Notes: generated by a model from the sequence alone, not told the origin. DNA of 37,829 nucleotides from Candidatus Methylomirabilota bacterium (GCA_035315345.1 DATFYA010000167.1:1-37829); one strand, 5' to 3'; shown: positions 17,936 through 25,685, numbered from the stretch's first letter. Numbers and translations are program-made.

Positions 17936-18658
17936 ATGAGTCAGTGGAGCGGCCGCGCTCTCCGCGGGTGCACGATCCTCCTCGCGGTCGGGCTCCTCGG
18001 CGGCGGGATCGCCGGGGCGCAGCCGGCCGTGCCGCCGACGCCGACGGTCGAGACGCGCGCGGTGCCCGGCCAGGACGTCAAGCAGGTCAACGCGCAGGGC
18101 ATCATCGACGCGCCCCCGCACGTGGTGCGCGCGGTGGTCGCCGATCTCGAGCGCTACCCCGAGTTCATGCCCTACGTGAAGGAGAGCCGCATCCTGGGCC
18201 GCGACGCGCCCGGCCAGGTCCTGAACTACCAGCGGCTCTCGTTCGGCATTCCGTTCGTGCAGGACCGCCACTACGTCATCCGCATCACCGAGCGCGGCTA
18301 CCGCGACACCGATCGTCGGCGCGCGTGGGCCGTGACCTGGCGGCTCGAGGACGGGCTGCCGCCCCGAGCGAGCCCGGACGCCATCCGGGTGTCGGTCAAC
18401 AGCGGCTACTGGGACCTGCGCCCGGTCAAGGGCTCCGACCGATCGACCGACACGCGGTACTGCGTGCTCACCGATCCCGCGGGCTCCCTGCCGAAGTGGA
18501 TCGTGGGCATGGCGAACACCGAGGGCGTGCCCCAGATCTTCGCGGCGGTGGCGAGCGCGGCGGCCAGCCCGCGCTATGCCGCGCTGCCTCCGCCCGCGGA
18601 GGAGGGCGACCTGGCCGAGCGCCCGCCCATGGGCGACTGCGCCGAGCCGGCCCGCTAG
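17936..18658 (+). CDS. Exported START/polyketide-cyclase-like (SRPBCC) protein
   Basis: A 240-residue protein with an N-terminal Sec signal peptide (hydrophobic core TILLAVGLLGGGIAG, cleavage near GAQPA), so probably periplasmic. The mature part has the helix-grip features of the START/SRPBCC superfamily: IDAPPHVVRAVVADLERYPEFMPYV, then the beta strands FVQDRHYVIRIT and RAWAVTWRLEDG. These folds bind lipids or other hydrophobic ligands. The C-terminal 40 residues are low complexity. ATG at 17936 with a short GAGG upstream. The TauD-type gene follows 86 bp later on the same strand but appears to have its own promoter. Ligand and role are unknown. Confidence 0.82.
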   Translation: MSQWSGRALRGCTILLAVGLLGGGIAGAQPAVPPTPTVETRAVPGQDVKQVNAQGIIDAPPHVVRAVVADLERYPEFMPYVKESRILGRDAPGQVLNYQRLSFGIPFVQDRHYVIRITERGYRDTDRRRAWAVTWRLEDGLPPRASPDAIRVSVNSGYWDLRPVKGSDRSTDTRYCVLTDPAGSLPKWIVGMANTEGVPQIFAAVASAAASPRYAALPPPAEEGDLAERPPMGDCAEPAR

Positions 18659-18669
18659 GCGCGCCGGGC

Positions 18670-18698
18670 TTGGCTTGGCCGCCCGCCGGGGGTATCGT
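18670..18698 (+). promoter_or_regulatory. Predicted promoter for TauD-like gene
   Basis: TTGGCT (18670-18675), a 17-nt spacer and TATCGT (18693-18698) lie about 46 nt before the ATG, whose own AAGGAG (18733-18738) is spaced by 6 nt. Confidence 0.45.
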
Positions 18699-18744
18699 GG
18701 GCGCGCTCGCATTCGCCGTCATCACCCGGGACAAGGAGCCGCCG

Positions 18745-19575
18745 ATGAGCGACCAGGCCCTCACCATCGAGAAGCTCACGCCGCACATCGGCGCCGAGGT
18801 CCGCGGCGTCGATCTCTCCCGGCCGCTCGACGAGCCCACCTTCAAGCAGGTGCACGACGCGCTCATCGAGAACCAGGTGATCTTCTTCCGCGATCAGCAC
18901 CTCACCCCCGAGCAGCACAAGGCCTTCGGGCGCCTCTTCGGCGACCTGGCCGTGCATCCGGCCGCGCCCGCGCTGCTCGCGGGGCATCCCGAGATCCTGG
19001 TGATCCACGCCGACGAGAAGTCCAAGCACGTGGCCGGCGAGAGCTGGCACTCCGACGTCTCCTGCGACCCCGAGCCGCCGATGGGCAGCATCCTCTATAT
19101 GCACGAGCTGCCCCCGGTGGGCGGCGACACCTTGTTCGCGAGCATGTACGCGGCCTACGAGGCCCTGTCCGATCCGATGAAGCGGTGGCTCGAGGGCATG
19201 ACCGCGATCCACCGCGGCGAGCACGTCTACCGCGGGCGCTACGGCGTGGCGGACGCGGGCAAGCAGTTCCCGGAGGCCGAGCATCCGGTGATCCGCACCC
19301 ATCCGGTGTCGGGACGAAAGGCGCTCTTCGTCAACCGGACCTTCACCACCCGGATCCCGCAGCTGCGGCGACACGAGAGCGACGCGGTGCTCCGCATGCT
19401 CTACGAGCACATCGAGACGCCGGAGTTCCAGTGCCGATTCCGCTGGCAGGTCGACTCGATCGCCTTCTGGGACAACCGCTGCGCCCAGCACCACGCGATG
19501 TGGGACTACTTCCCCCAGCGGCGCCACGGCCATCGCGTCACCGTGAAGGGCGACCGGCCGTTCTACCGGCCCTGA
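18745..19575 (+). CDS. TauD/TfdA-family 2-oxoglutarate-dependent dioxygenase
   Basis: A 276-residue Fe(II)/2-oxoglutarate oxygenase. The facial triad is visible: H102 and D104 in SWHSDVSCDPEPP, and the distal H249 in FWDNRCAQHHAMWDY; the 2-oxoglutarate-binding Arg is in HGHRVTVKGDRP (R264). The N-terminus IGAEVRGVDLSRPL and NQVIFFRDQHLTPEQHKAFG are typical. TauD relatives cleave taurine, TfdA relatives phenoxyacetates; substrate here is not assigned, so no gene symbol is given. Start ATG 18745 with AAGGAG at ideal spacing. The SCDPEPPMGSILYMHELP segment groups it with the broad group of soil-bacterial TauD paralogues. Confidence 0.93.
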   Translation: MSDQALTIEKLTPHIGAEVRGVDLSRPLDEPTFKQVHDALIENQVIFFRDQHLTPEQHKAFGRLFGDLAVHPAAPALLAGHPEILVIHADEKSKHVAGESWHSDVSCDPEPPMGSILYMHELPPVGGDTLFASMYAAYEALSDPMKRWLEGMTAIHRGEHVYRGRYGVADAGKQFPEAEHPVIRTHPVSGRKALFVNRTFTTRIPQLRRHESDAVLRMLYEHIETPEFQCRFRWQVDSIAFWDNRCAQHHAMWDYFPQRRHGHRVTVKGDRPFYRP

Positions 19576-19583
19576 GGGGCGGG

Positions 19584-19760
19584 CTACTTCTTGCGGTAGA
19601 CGTTCAGCCCGATCTTCTCCTCGCGATCCCCGATCGAGACGTTGCCCTCGGTCGTGGCGATGATCGTGGTCTTGCCGGACGCGGAAGGCCCGAACTCCTT
19701 CGACAGGTCCACCTTGATGGTCAGGATGTTGCCGTCCACGTGCATCTCGACGTTCTTCAT
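19584..19760 (-). CDS. Conserved 58-aa protein of unknown function
   Basis: A small acidic/basic mixed beta-rich protein starting MKNVEMHVDGNILTIKVDL and ending KIGLNVYRKK, with a central FGPSASGKTTIIATTEGN. SGKT resembles a P-loop fragment but lacks the preceding Gly-rich loop, so it is not a nucleotide-binding site. I recognise near-identical short proteins from other soil bacteria, without a known role. The ATG overlaps the stop of the upstream hydrolase as ATGA, so it is the last gene of a three-gene coupled operon (3-hydroxyisobutyrate-dehydrogenase-like, hydrolase, this protein). It faces the convergent TauD gene across an 8-bp gap. Confidence 0.8.
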   Translation of the reverse strand: MKNVEMHVDGNILTIKVDLSKEFGPSASGKTTIIATTEGNVSIGDREEKIGLNVYRKK

Positions 19761-20455
19761 GGCAGGGCCTCCGCGGTCAGGAGCCGGACCAGCTCGTCGG
19801 GCTGACTCAGCATCGGGTAGTGTCCCGTGTCCATCTCGGTGTACGGCGCCTTCAACCGCTCGGCGGTGCGACGCTGATGCGACTCGGGCGGATTCCTGGC
19901 GCGCGCGCAGCGGATCACCGCGGCGCGCCACCGCCGCTCCCAGAACCCGGTGGGCTCCATCGGGGCCTCGAGCGCCGCGATCGGATGCGGGGTGTAGCGG
20001 GCCAGCGCCCACGCCCGCGCGGCCGGCTCGAGATCCGCGAACATGCGCGCCTGCGCGTCGGCGGGCGTGGGGCCGATGGTCAGGGCGGTGACCTGGCCCG
20101 GAGGGCGGCTCACGATGTCGGACACGCGCTCGCCGGGCAGCAGGGCGAGGGCGTCCACGAACACGAGGCGCGCGATGCGATCGGCCGCCTGCTCGGCGGC
20201 CAGGCAGATCACCATGCCCCCCGCGCTCGTGCCCACCAGCACCACGTCGCGCAGGTCTTCGTAGAACAGGAGGCCGGCCACCTCGCGCGCGTGCGTGCCC
20301 ACCGTGATCCCCGGCCGCACCTGATCCTTGCGCTCCGCGCAGCCGTCCAGCGTGGGCGCGTGGACGCGATGGCCGGCCGCGCGCAGGCGCTCGACCACCG
20401 GCTGCCAGATCCAGCCTCCCTGATACGCGCCGTGGACCAGGACGTAGGTCGCCAT
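19757..20455 (-). CDS. Alpha/beta hydrolase, EstC/salicylate-esterase-like
   Basis: A 232-residue small-cap alpha/beta hydrolase resembling methyl-ketone/salicylate esterases and pyrethroid hydrolases. Seen: MATYVLVHGAYQGGW (oxyanion HG), nucleophile VLVGTSAGGMV (S77), acid likely in the LVFVDAL strand or following loop, and catalytic His in MDTGHYPMLSQPDE. The YTEMDTGHYPM signature is shared with HNL-like esterases. ATG 20455 overlaps the stop of the upstream dehydrogenase by one base (TGATG) and its own stop overlaps the next ATG, giving tight coupling. Substrate unknown. Confidence 0.9.
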   Translation of the reverse strand: MATYVLVHGAYQGGWIWQPVVERLRAAGHRVHAPTLDGCAERKDQVRPGITVGTHAREVAGLLFYEDLRDVVLVGTSAGGMVICLAAEQAADRIARLVFVDALALLPGERVSDIVSRPPGQVTALTIGPTPADAQARMFADLEPAARAWALARYTPHPIAALEAPMEPTGFWERRWRAAVIRCARARNPPESHQRRTAERLKAPYTEMDTGHYPMLSQPDELVRLLTAEALP

Positions 20456-21354
20456 CACGTCGCCCCGCCGCCCACCGTCACGCCGGCCAGGCGCTCGAGC
20501 ACCTTGACCACCGCGGAGCCGTCCTCCTTGTTGAGACCGGCCGCCCGCGCCATCTGGTAGACCTGCTGGGTCACGTTGGCGAGCAGCACCGGCACCCCGA
20601 GCTGCTTGGCGAACGCCGTCTCGAGCTCCTGATCCTTGAATGAGATGTCCACCGTGCCGCCCGGCGCGAAGTCGCGCGCGAGCATCCGCGGCACCCGCAT
20701 CTCGAACGCGTAGCTGTTGCCGGTGCTGACTCGCACCACGTCGTAGATGGCCTGCGGATCGAGGCCGGCCTTCACCCCGAGCACGAGGGCCTCCGCGACC
20801 GCCACCGTGTTGACGTGGATCAGCATGTTGTTGATGAGCTTCATGGCAAGGCCCTGCCCGAGCCGGCCCATGTGGAACACGTTGGCCCCCATCGCCCGGA
20901 AGAGGTCCTGGCATGCGGCCACCGTCTCCGACGCGCCGCCCACGATGATCGACAGCTCGCCGGAGGCGGCCCGCTCGGTTCCCCCGCTCACCGGCGCGTC
21001 CAGCATCGCGATGCCGTGGGACGCCAGCCGGTCGGCGAGCCGGCGGGCGACGAGCGGGTCGATCGTGCTCATCGAGACGACGACGTGTCCGGACCGCGCA
21101 GTGTGGACGATGCCCTGCTCGCCCGCGATGACCGCCTCGGCCTGCGCGGTGGTCTCCACCATGCTGATGGTGCGCTCGACGCGGGCCGCCACCTCGGCGG
21201 CCGAGCCCATCACGGTGGCGCCCCGCGTGCGCCACAGCTCGGTCTTGGCCGGGTCGACGTCGTGCACCACCAGCGAGAAGCCGTGCTTGACGAGGTTCTG
21301 GGCCATCGGGCCGCCCATCGCGCCGAGGCCGATGAAGCCGACTGTGCCGGGCAT
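20455..21354 (-). CDS. NAD(P)-dependent 3-hydroxyisobutyrate-dehydrogenase family protein
   Basis: A 299-residue beta-hydroxyacid dehydrogenase. N-terminal Rossmann motif VGFIGLGAMGGPMAQNL, substrate loop LDAPVSGGTERA (S123-G-G), and catalytic lysine K172 in GQGLAMKLINNML are all intact; the C-terminal helical half with FKDQELETAF is typical. Relatives oxidise 3-hydroxyisobutyrate, tartronate semialdehyde or glyoxylate; sequence alone does not decide. First gene of a coupled operon with an esterase-like hydrolase and a 58-aa protein, so it may process a hydroxy acid freed by the hydrolase (inference). A -10 box within an inverted repeat lies upstream (21399-21429). Confidence 0.93.
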   Translation of the reverse strand: MPGTVGFIGLGAMGGPMAQNLVKHGFSLVVHDVDPAKTELWRTRGATVMGSAAEVAARVERTISMVETTAQAEAVIAGEQGIVHTARSGHVVVSMSTIDPLVARRLADRLASHGIAMLDAPVSGGTERAASGELSIIVGGASETVAACQDLFRAMGANVFHMGRLGQGLAMKLINNMLIHVNTVAVAEALVLGVKAGLDPQAIYDVVRVSTGNSYAFEMRVPRMLARDFAPGGTVDISFKDQELETAFAKQLGVPVLLANVTQQVYQMARAAGLNKEDGSAVVKVLERLAGVTVGGGAT

Positions 21355-21398
21355 GGTCGATCGCCTCCCCCTGGTGGATTGTCGGCCGGCGTCGGAAG

Positions 21399-21429
21399 AG
21401 CCGGCTCCCGGGACTATACTCCGCCGGCT
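21399..21429 (-). promoter_or_regulatory. Operator-like inverted repeat overlapping a -10 box
   Basis: AGCCGGC (21399-21405) and GCCGGCT (21423-21429) flank a 17-bp spacer that holds TATAGT on the minus strand (21418-21413), about 59 nt before the dehydrogenase ATG. No good -35 is seen. A repressor bound here would cover the -10. Confidence 0.4.
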
Positions 21430-21484
21430 GCTCGGGGGCGAGCGCGCGGCGAGACGGGCGATCAGGCGTCGGGATGACGCGGGA

Positions 21485-22366
21485 TCAGACGATGTCGAAG
21501 CTGCAGAGGCGGCGCTCGATCGCCTCGGCCAGCCGAGGATCGAGGACGGGATACGTCTGGCGAATGAAATCCCACGCCCGGTGCAGGTCGTAGTCGCTCT
21601 CGCGCAGGTCGGAATGATCCAGCAGGTTGGGCAGCTCACGCGGGTCGCGAATGCGCGCGTCCTTGAAGTCACGATAGAACCCGACCTGCCGCTCGGCGGC
21701 GCGCCGGATGGCGTCGTGAGCCGGCTTGAGTCTCGCCGGCACCGACAGCGCGTCGAGCCGGCGGAGGAATCCATCCTGGCGTGCGCGGTAGATCTCGAAG
21801 GCGGTGGTGTAGGCCTCCGCGCTGGCCTCGCTCTTCAAGACGCCGTCGACGTGGCGACGGTTCGCAATGCCGTCGTCGAGCAGCACGGTCAGCTCGGCGA
21901 AGTAACGTCGCTCCTCGGCGGTCATCGGACTGGGCCCCGCGACCGTCCGGTCGCTTCGCGGCGGCGGCGCCAGCACGAAGGTGAAGGCCAGGGCCGCGAG
22001 CGAGGCCATCAGCAGCGCCGTCAGCAGGCGGCGCCGCCGCTCAGCCAACGAGGCGGGCGCCGGCGCGGCGGCCGGAGCCGACGACGGATCAGGCTGCGCG
22101 CGCTCCTGCAGGAGCCGCTGCAGCGCGGTGACGCCGGCCCCGTCGAGCCAGGAGCCATGGCCCTCGGGGCACGAGTAGATCAGTACCGGCGAGTGGCCGA
22201 GCCGGCCACGCGTGAGATCGCGACGGCACACCGCGCACGTGGTCGGGATGGGCTCGGTGGCGGAAGCGCCCGCCAGGATCTCGGCCAGCAGACGATCGAC
22301 CTCCGTAACCGGGCTGCGGCCCAGCGCCGAATCGATTCGCTCGAGGCTCGTGCCGGTGAGCCACAT
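21485..22366 (-). CDS. Zinc-ribbon (TFIIB-type) membrane protein
   Basis: About 293 residues from the ATG at 22366. An N-terminal zinc finger of the TFIIB-like family is visible: C44 and C47 in TTCAVCRRDL, then C66 and H70 in YSCPEGHGSWLD. A Pro/Ala linker leads to one transmembrane helix (residues 114-132, LLTALLMASLAALAFTFVL), and the remaining 160 residues are alpha-helical and charged. The likely topology is zinc ribbon in the cytoplasm and helical domain in the periplasm. No function is recognisable. Upstream in-frame codons reach 22474, but that part is Arg/Ala-rich and unlike a protein start; no Shine-Dalgarno supports either choice. Confidence 0.7.
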   Translation of the reverse strand: MWLTGTSLERIDSALGRSPVTEVDRLLAEILAGASATEPIPTTCAVCRRDLTRGRLGHSPVLIYSCPEGHGSWLDGAGVTALQRLLQERAQPDPSSAPAAAPAPASLAERRRRLLTALLMASLAALAFTFVLAPPPRSDRTVAGPSPMTAEERRYFAELTVLLDDGIANRRHVDGVLKSEASAEAYTTAFEIYRARQDGFLRRLDALSVPARLKPAHDAIRRAAERQVGFYRDFKDARIRDPRELPNLLDHSDLRESDYDLHRAWDFIRQTYPVLDPRLAEAIERRLCSFDIV

Positions 22367-22484
22367 CGCCGATACGAAACAGCAAGAGCAGGGCCAGCGT
22401 GCGGCTGAAAGAATCCGGCGCTTTGCGACACGAGGGGCCCGCCCGGCGCTCGCTGCACGCGCCGCCGTTGACACTTCCGGGCAC

Positions 22485-22529
22485 CGCGCCGGCGGGGCCG
22501 CCGCGGCGCGGCGCCGGCCGACGAGAGCG
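22485..22529. other. GC-rich hairpin region after SDR gene
   Basis: Directly downstream of the SDR stop codon, the minus strand contains overlapping GC-only inverted repeats (GCCGGCGCC ... and the palindrome CGCCGCGGCG). It could act as a transcription-attenuating hairpin, but there is no T-run. The rest of the 163-bp gap up to the zinc-ribbon gene shows nothing clear. Confidence 0.25.
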
Positions 22530-23300
22530 TTACACCCAGCCGCCGTCGACCACGTAGCTCTGGTTGGTGCAGGCGGAGCTGTCGTCGGCGGCGAGGAAGA
22601 GCACGACCCGCGCGATGTCCTCGGGCACGAGCCGGCGCTTGAGGCACTGGCGGCGGAGCAATTCCTGCTCGCCCTCCGGGGTGAGCCACAGCGTGATCTG
22701 CCGCTCGGTCATGATCCAGCCGGGCACGATGGCGTTCACCCGGATGCTCTTCGGTCCGAGGTCCCGGGCGAGCGCCCGGGTGAGCCCGGCCACCGCGGCC
22801 TTGGCGCTGAGATACGCGGGCATGCCCCCCTGGCCGATCAGCCACGAGACCGAGCCGAAGTTGATGATCGACCCGCCACCCGCCTCGGCCATCGCGGGCG
22901 CCACCGCCTGGGCGGCGAAGAACTGGTGGCGCAGGTTCACCGCGAAGCGATCGTCCCAGTACTCGGGGGTCACGCTCTCGATGCTGTGGCGCTCGTCGTG
23001 GGCCGCGTTGTTGACGAGCACGCGCGCCGGCCCGTGCCGCGCGCGGGCCTGCTCGACGGCAGCGCGCAGGGCGCCGATGTCGCGCAGATCGCACGGAATG
23101 AACGCGGGGGCGGGCGTCCCGGCCGCGCGGATGCGCTCGACCAGGGCCTCGGAGGCCTCGTGCTGGATGTCCACGAATGCCACGCGGGCCCGCTGCTCGC
23201 ACAGGTGCTGGACGATGGACGCGCCGATGCCGCTGCCGCCGCCCGTCACGAACACGGCGCGATCCTCGAGGCTCGGATACGAGGCCAATCGCATGGTCAT
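22530..23300 (-). CDS. Short-chain dehydrogenase/reductase (SDR)
   Basis: A 256-residue classical SDR with NAD(P) site VFVTGGGSGIGASI, the NNAA motif (N97-N98), N122 and the catalytic S150 - Y163 - K167 in NFGSVSW and PAYLSAKAAV. VDI after the second strand suggests NAD preference (Asp at the strand end). The C-terminal WIMTERQITLWLTPEGE and ADDSSACTNQSYVVDGG follow the sugar-dehydrogenase-like pattern. Start ATG 23300 is supported by GGAGG spaced by 5 nt. It is divergent from an aldose 1-epimerase (87-bp gap), which suggests joint use in sugar oxidation; this is inference. Confidence 0.93.
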   Translation of the reverse strand: MTMRLASYPSLEDRAVFVTGGGSGIGASIVQHLCEQRARVAFVDIQHEASEALVERIRAAGTPAPAFIPCDLRDIGALRAAVEQARARHGPARVLVNNAAHDERHSIESVTPEYWDDRFAVNLRHQFFAAQAVAPAMAEAGGGSIINFGSVSWLIGQGGMPAYLSAKAAVAGLTRALARDLGPKSIRVNAIVPGWIMTERQITLWLTPEGEQELLRRQCLKRRLVPEDIARVVLFLAADDSSACTNQSYVVDGGWV

Positions 23301-23387
23301 GAGCGCCTCCGCGGCTCGGTCACCGGGATGGATTGCGCGCTCACGCTAGCACAGGTGGGCGCAGCGCATGCTAGGCTCGGGCGCGCG

Positions 23388-24275
23388 ATGGACATCACGC
23401 TGCGGGCGGGCGAGGCGGCGGTGACGCTACAGCCCGCGGCGGGCGGCGCGATCACCCGCTACTGGCACGAGCGCGGCGGCGTGACCCGCGAGTGGCTGCG
23501 GCCGCCGCCGCCCCACCCGATTCGCGGCGCCTCCCCCGCCGCCGCGTTCCCGCTGGTGCCCTACTCCAACCGCATCCGGGATGGCCGCTTCACGTTTCGC
23601 GGCCGCACGATGCAGCTGCCGCTGAACTTCCCGCCGGAGCGCCACAGCATCCACGGCCAGGGCTGGCAGGCGGCGTGGCGCCCGATCGAGGTGACCGCGA
23701 GCGAGGCGCGGCTCGAGTACGAGCATCCGGCCGGCGCGTGGCCCTGGGCGTACCGGGCCACCCAGCGCATCGCGCTGAGCCCGGATCGCCTGGTCGTCGC
23801 GCTCGCGGTGCGCAACGAGAGCGCCGAGGCGATGCCGGTCGGGCTCGGCTGGCACCCCTACTTCGTGCGCACGCCGGCGGCCACCGTCACCGCCGAGGTC
23901 CGGGCCATGTGGCGGACCGACGACGAGACGATGCCGACCACGCTCGACGCTGCACCCGCCGCCGATCTCGCGCGAGGCATCGCGGTGGCGCACGTCGCGC
24001 TCGACAACTGCTGCGTGGGTTGGAGCGGGCGGGCCCGCCTCGAGTGGCCCGACGTGGGCGCGCGGCTGACCATGACCGCGGCGCCGCCGCTCGACTGCCT
24101 CGTGGTGTTCACCCCGCCGGGGCGGCCGTTCTTCTGCGTCGAGCCGGTCAGTCACGTGACCGACGCGTTCAACCTGGCCGCGGCGGGCCGCGCCGACACC
24201 GGCATGCGCGTGCTGGAAGCTGGCGAGGCGCTGCGGGCCACCGTCACGCTGGCGGTCGAGCCCGGGCTCGGCTAG
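23388..24275 (+). CDS. Aldose 1-epimerase (mutarotase) family protein
   Basis: A 295-residue galactose-mutarotase-like beta-sandwich protein. Seen: FPLVPYSNRIRDGRFTFRG, the RHSIHGQGWQAAW segment with the first conserved His, catalytic His in GWHPYFVR and catalytic Glu in FFCVEPVSHVTDAFN. It interconverts alpha and beta anomers of an aldose or acts on a related sugar. ATG 23388; no convincing Shine-Dalgarno. The gene is divergent from an SDR that resembles sugar dehydrogenases, which could oxidise the beta anomer it produces. The 87-bp gap between them holds no clear promoter boxes. Confidence 0.92.
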   Translation: MDITLRAGEAAVTLQPAAGGAITRYWHERGGVTREWLRPPPPHPIRGASPAAAFPLVPYSNRIRDGRFTFRGRTMQLPLNFPPERHSIHGQGWQAAWRPIEVTASEARLEYEHPAGAWPWAYRATQRIALSPDRLVVALAVRNESAEAMPVGLGWHPYFVRTPAATVTAEVRAMWRTDDETMPTTLDAAPAADLARGIAVAHVALDNCCVGWSGRARLEWPDVGARLTMTAAPPLDCLVVFTPPGRPFFCVEPVSHVTDAFNLAAAGRADTGMRVLEAGEALRATVTLAVEPGLG

Positions 24276-24297
24276 GGTCGTGCGCCGACTGTCGCGG

Positions 24298-24624
24298 TCA
24301 CCCGCCCGGCGGACGGTAGCCGGCGCCCTGCGCCAAGAGCAGGGCGTCGAACCCCTCGTCGGGCGACATCAGCACGCTCGTCTTGAAGTCCTTCACCGCG
24401 CCGCTTCCCGCGATGGCCATCGCCGCCGCGGCCGCGTTGATGTTGCTGGGGGCATCGAAGATCACGACCACGTCGTAGTCGCCGAACGTGTAGTACCAGG
24501 CCAGGATCTCTCCGCCGAGCTGCGCGATGACCGGCTTGAGCGCATCCATCCGGTTCTCGGGCCGCTGGACCAGCTTGTTCCACGCCGTGCTCGTGTAGGC
24601 CGCCTGCACCATGTATGTGGGCAT
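24298..24624 (-). CDS. GYD-domain protein
   Basis: A 108-residue GYD protein (dimeric alpha-beta barrel relative). Seen: MPTYMVQAAYTSTAWNKLVQ, the YYTFGDYDVVVIFDAP strand that gives the family its name, and the C-terminal KTSVLMSPDEGFDAL. Function of the family is unknown. The ATG at 24624 has AGGAGG spaced by 6 nt. It lies 115 bp downstream of the cytidylate-kinase-like gene on the same strand, with a copy of the dispersed palindrome between them, so co-transcription is uncertain. Its stop is 22 bp from the convergent epimerase stop. Confidence 0.88.
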   Translation of the reverse strand: MPTYMVQAAYTSTAWNKLVQRPENRMDALKPVIAQLGGEILAWYYTFGDYDVVVIFDAPSNINAAAAAMAIAGSGAVKDFKTSVLMSPDEGFDALLLAQGAGYRPPGG

Positions 24625-24657
24625 CGGGGTCCTCCTGCGCACGAAGCGACATTGGCG

Positions 24658-24694
24658 CCCCTCACCCTGCCCTCTCCCCTCGGGGGAGAGGGAG
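24658..24694. repeat. Dispersed palindromic repeat, copy 2
   Basis: CCCCTCACCCTG leads into a perfect 10-bp stem, CCCTCTCCCC-TCG-GGGGAGAGGG (24670-24692). It matches copy 1 at 3468-3500 over more than 25 bases, differing mainly in the loop. Intergenic, between the GYD and cytidylate-kinase-like genes. Confidence 0.8.
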
Positions 24695-24739
24695 GAAGTC
24701 GGCGGGGCAAGGGGAAGGTGGAAGAGCCTGGTGCGTCCG

Positions 24740-25573
24740 CTAGACCGGAAACGAGGAGACGATCGGGATCTCCGCGGTCCGCAGCGCGACGCTCTGGACT
24801 CCCGCCACGCCCTGGGCCACGGAGCGCGCCACGTCGGGGTCCGCTCCCGATGACAGCTCCAGCGTCACCGCGCCGTCACGCGATTCCACGTTGATCGCCC
24901 GCCGGCGCAGGTCCGGATGGCCGGCCAGGGCGACTTCCACCTGGGATGCGAGCGCCCGGTCTGCGACCAGCTGTCGGCCCGCCTCCGTGGTGGCGAGCTC
25001 GGGCTGGCGCGCCAGGTTCGCGAGCATCTGCACCGCGGCGGCGCGGGAGAGGACGGCGGTGTTGATGTGGACGTCGTAGAGCCCGGGGTCCTTGAGGTCG
25101 ACGTCGAAGAGATAGCGCATGCGCGCCGACTTCTGGATGTCGTCCCGGCGGATGAACTGGGCGACCGTCTTCGGGGTGACGCGCTCGCGCCCCTCGGCGG
25201 CCAGCGTGGCGGTCAGCCGCGTCACCCGCTCGCCGAAGGGCGCCACGATCCGGGTCCGCAGCGCGTGGGGCACCCCGCGCAGCAGCCACTGCCCGCCGCC
25301 CCCCATCAGCACGATGTTGTCGGCCTGCGCGAACTCGTAGAGCACGGTCTGCAGGGCCAGGATGCACCGGCGGGTCTCGGCGTCGAACCGCTCGACCCAG
25401 GACGGGCGGTCTTCCACGAGGCGGGCGAGGCGGTCCTCCGCCAGACCGTAGCGCTGGGCTCGGCCGAGCAATTCCTCGTTGTCGACGTAGGTGTAGCCGA
25501 GGCGGGTCGCGACCGTCATTCCGATCTCGGCCCCGCCGCTGCCCATTTCCTGTGAGATCGCCAGAATCGCCAT
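24740..25573 (-). CDS. Cytidylate-kinase-like protein with C-terminal BON domain
   Basis: A 277-residue protein. Residues 1-190 match the cytidylate kinase-like family: MAILAISQEMGSGGAEIGM with the short GSGG nucleotide loop (residues 11-14), GYTYVDNEELL, MGGGGQWLLRG, FIRRDDIQKSARMRYLFDVD and DVHINTAVLS. Residues 203-267 form a BON domain (ADRALASQVEVALAG, INVESRDGAVTLEL, GVAGVQSVALR), normally found in envelope or lipid-associated proteins. No signal peptide is visible, so it should be cytoplasmic. ATG 25573 has AGGAGGG with 5-nt spacing, preferred to a GTG six bases upstream that is too close to it. A strong promoter precedes it. True phosphotransferase activity is uncertain because the loop lacks a classical GxxGxGK. 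Confidence 0.85.
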   Translation of the reverse strand: MAILAISQEMGSGGAEIGMTVATRLGYTYVDNEELLGRAQRYGLAEDRLARLVEDRPSWVERFDAETRRCILALQTVLYEFAQADNIVLMGGGGQWLLRGVPHALRTRIVAPFGERVTRLTATLAAEGRERVTPKTVAQFIRRDDIQKSARMRYLFDVDLKDPGLYDVHINTAVLSRAAAVQMLANLARQPELATTEAGRQLVADRALASQVEVALAGHPDLRRRAINVESRDGAVTLELSSGADPDVARSVAQGVAGVQSVALRTAEIPIVSSFPV

Positions 25574-25594
25574 GGACACCCTCCTGCCCAGCCA

Positions 25595-25609
25595 CCCTCG
25601 GCGCGAGGG
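25595..25609. other. Leader hairpin of cytidylate-kinase-like gene
   Basis: CCCTCG-GCG-CGAGGG is a perfect 6-bp inverted repeat in the predicted 5' leader of the minus-strand gene, 22 nt before its ATG and just upstream of its Shine-Dalgarno. Confidence 0.3.
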
Positions 25610-25639
25610 GCCGGGCCGAACCGGTCGGACGGTGGCGGG

Positions 25640-25668
25640 AGTTTAGTCCGCGCCGCGAACCCGGTCAA
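25640..25668 (-). promoter_or_regulatory. Predicted sigma-70 promoter for cytidylate-kinase-like gene
   Basis: On the minus strand TTGACC (25668-25663), a 17-nt spacer and TAAACT (25645-25640): 5/6 and 4/6 matches at ideal spacing, giving a leader of about 60 nt. Confidence 0.55.
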
Positions 25669-25685
25669 GCCCCGAAGCAACAACC

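Noticed and set aside
14830-18744. Very long plus-strand open frame opposite the patatin gene, running into the TauD frame
   Set aside because: It is Arg/His/Gln/Ala-rich, with no domain, and is antisense to strong patatin motifs; it is a high-GC frame shadow. Only 18745-19575 is real.
19660-19720. SGKT in the 58-aa protein as a Walker A motif
   Set aside because: There is no G-x-x-x-x preceding pattern and the protein is too short for a P-loop fold.
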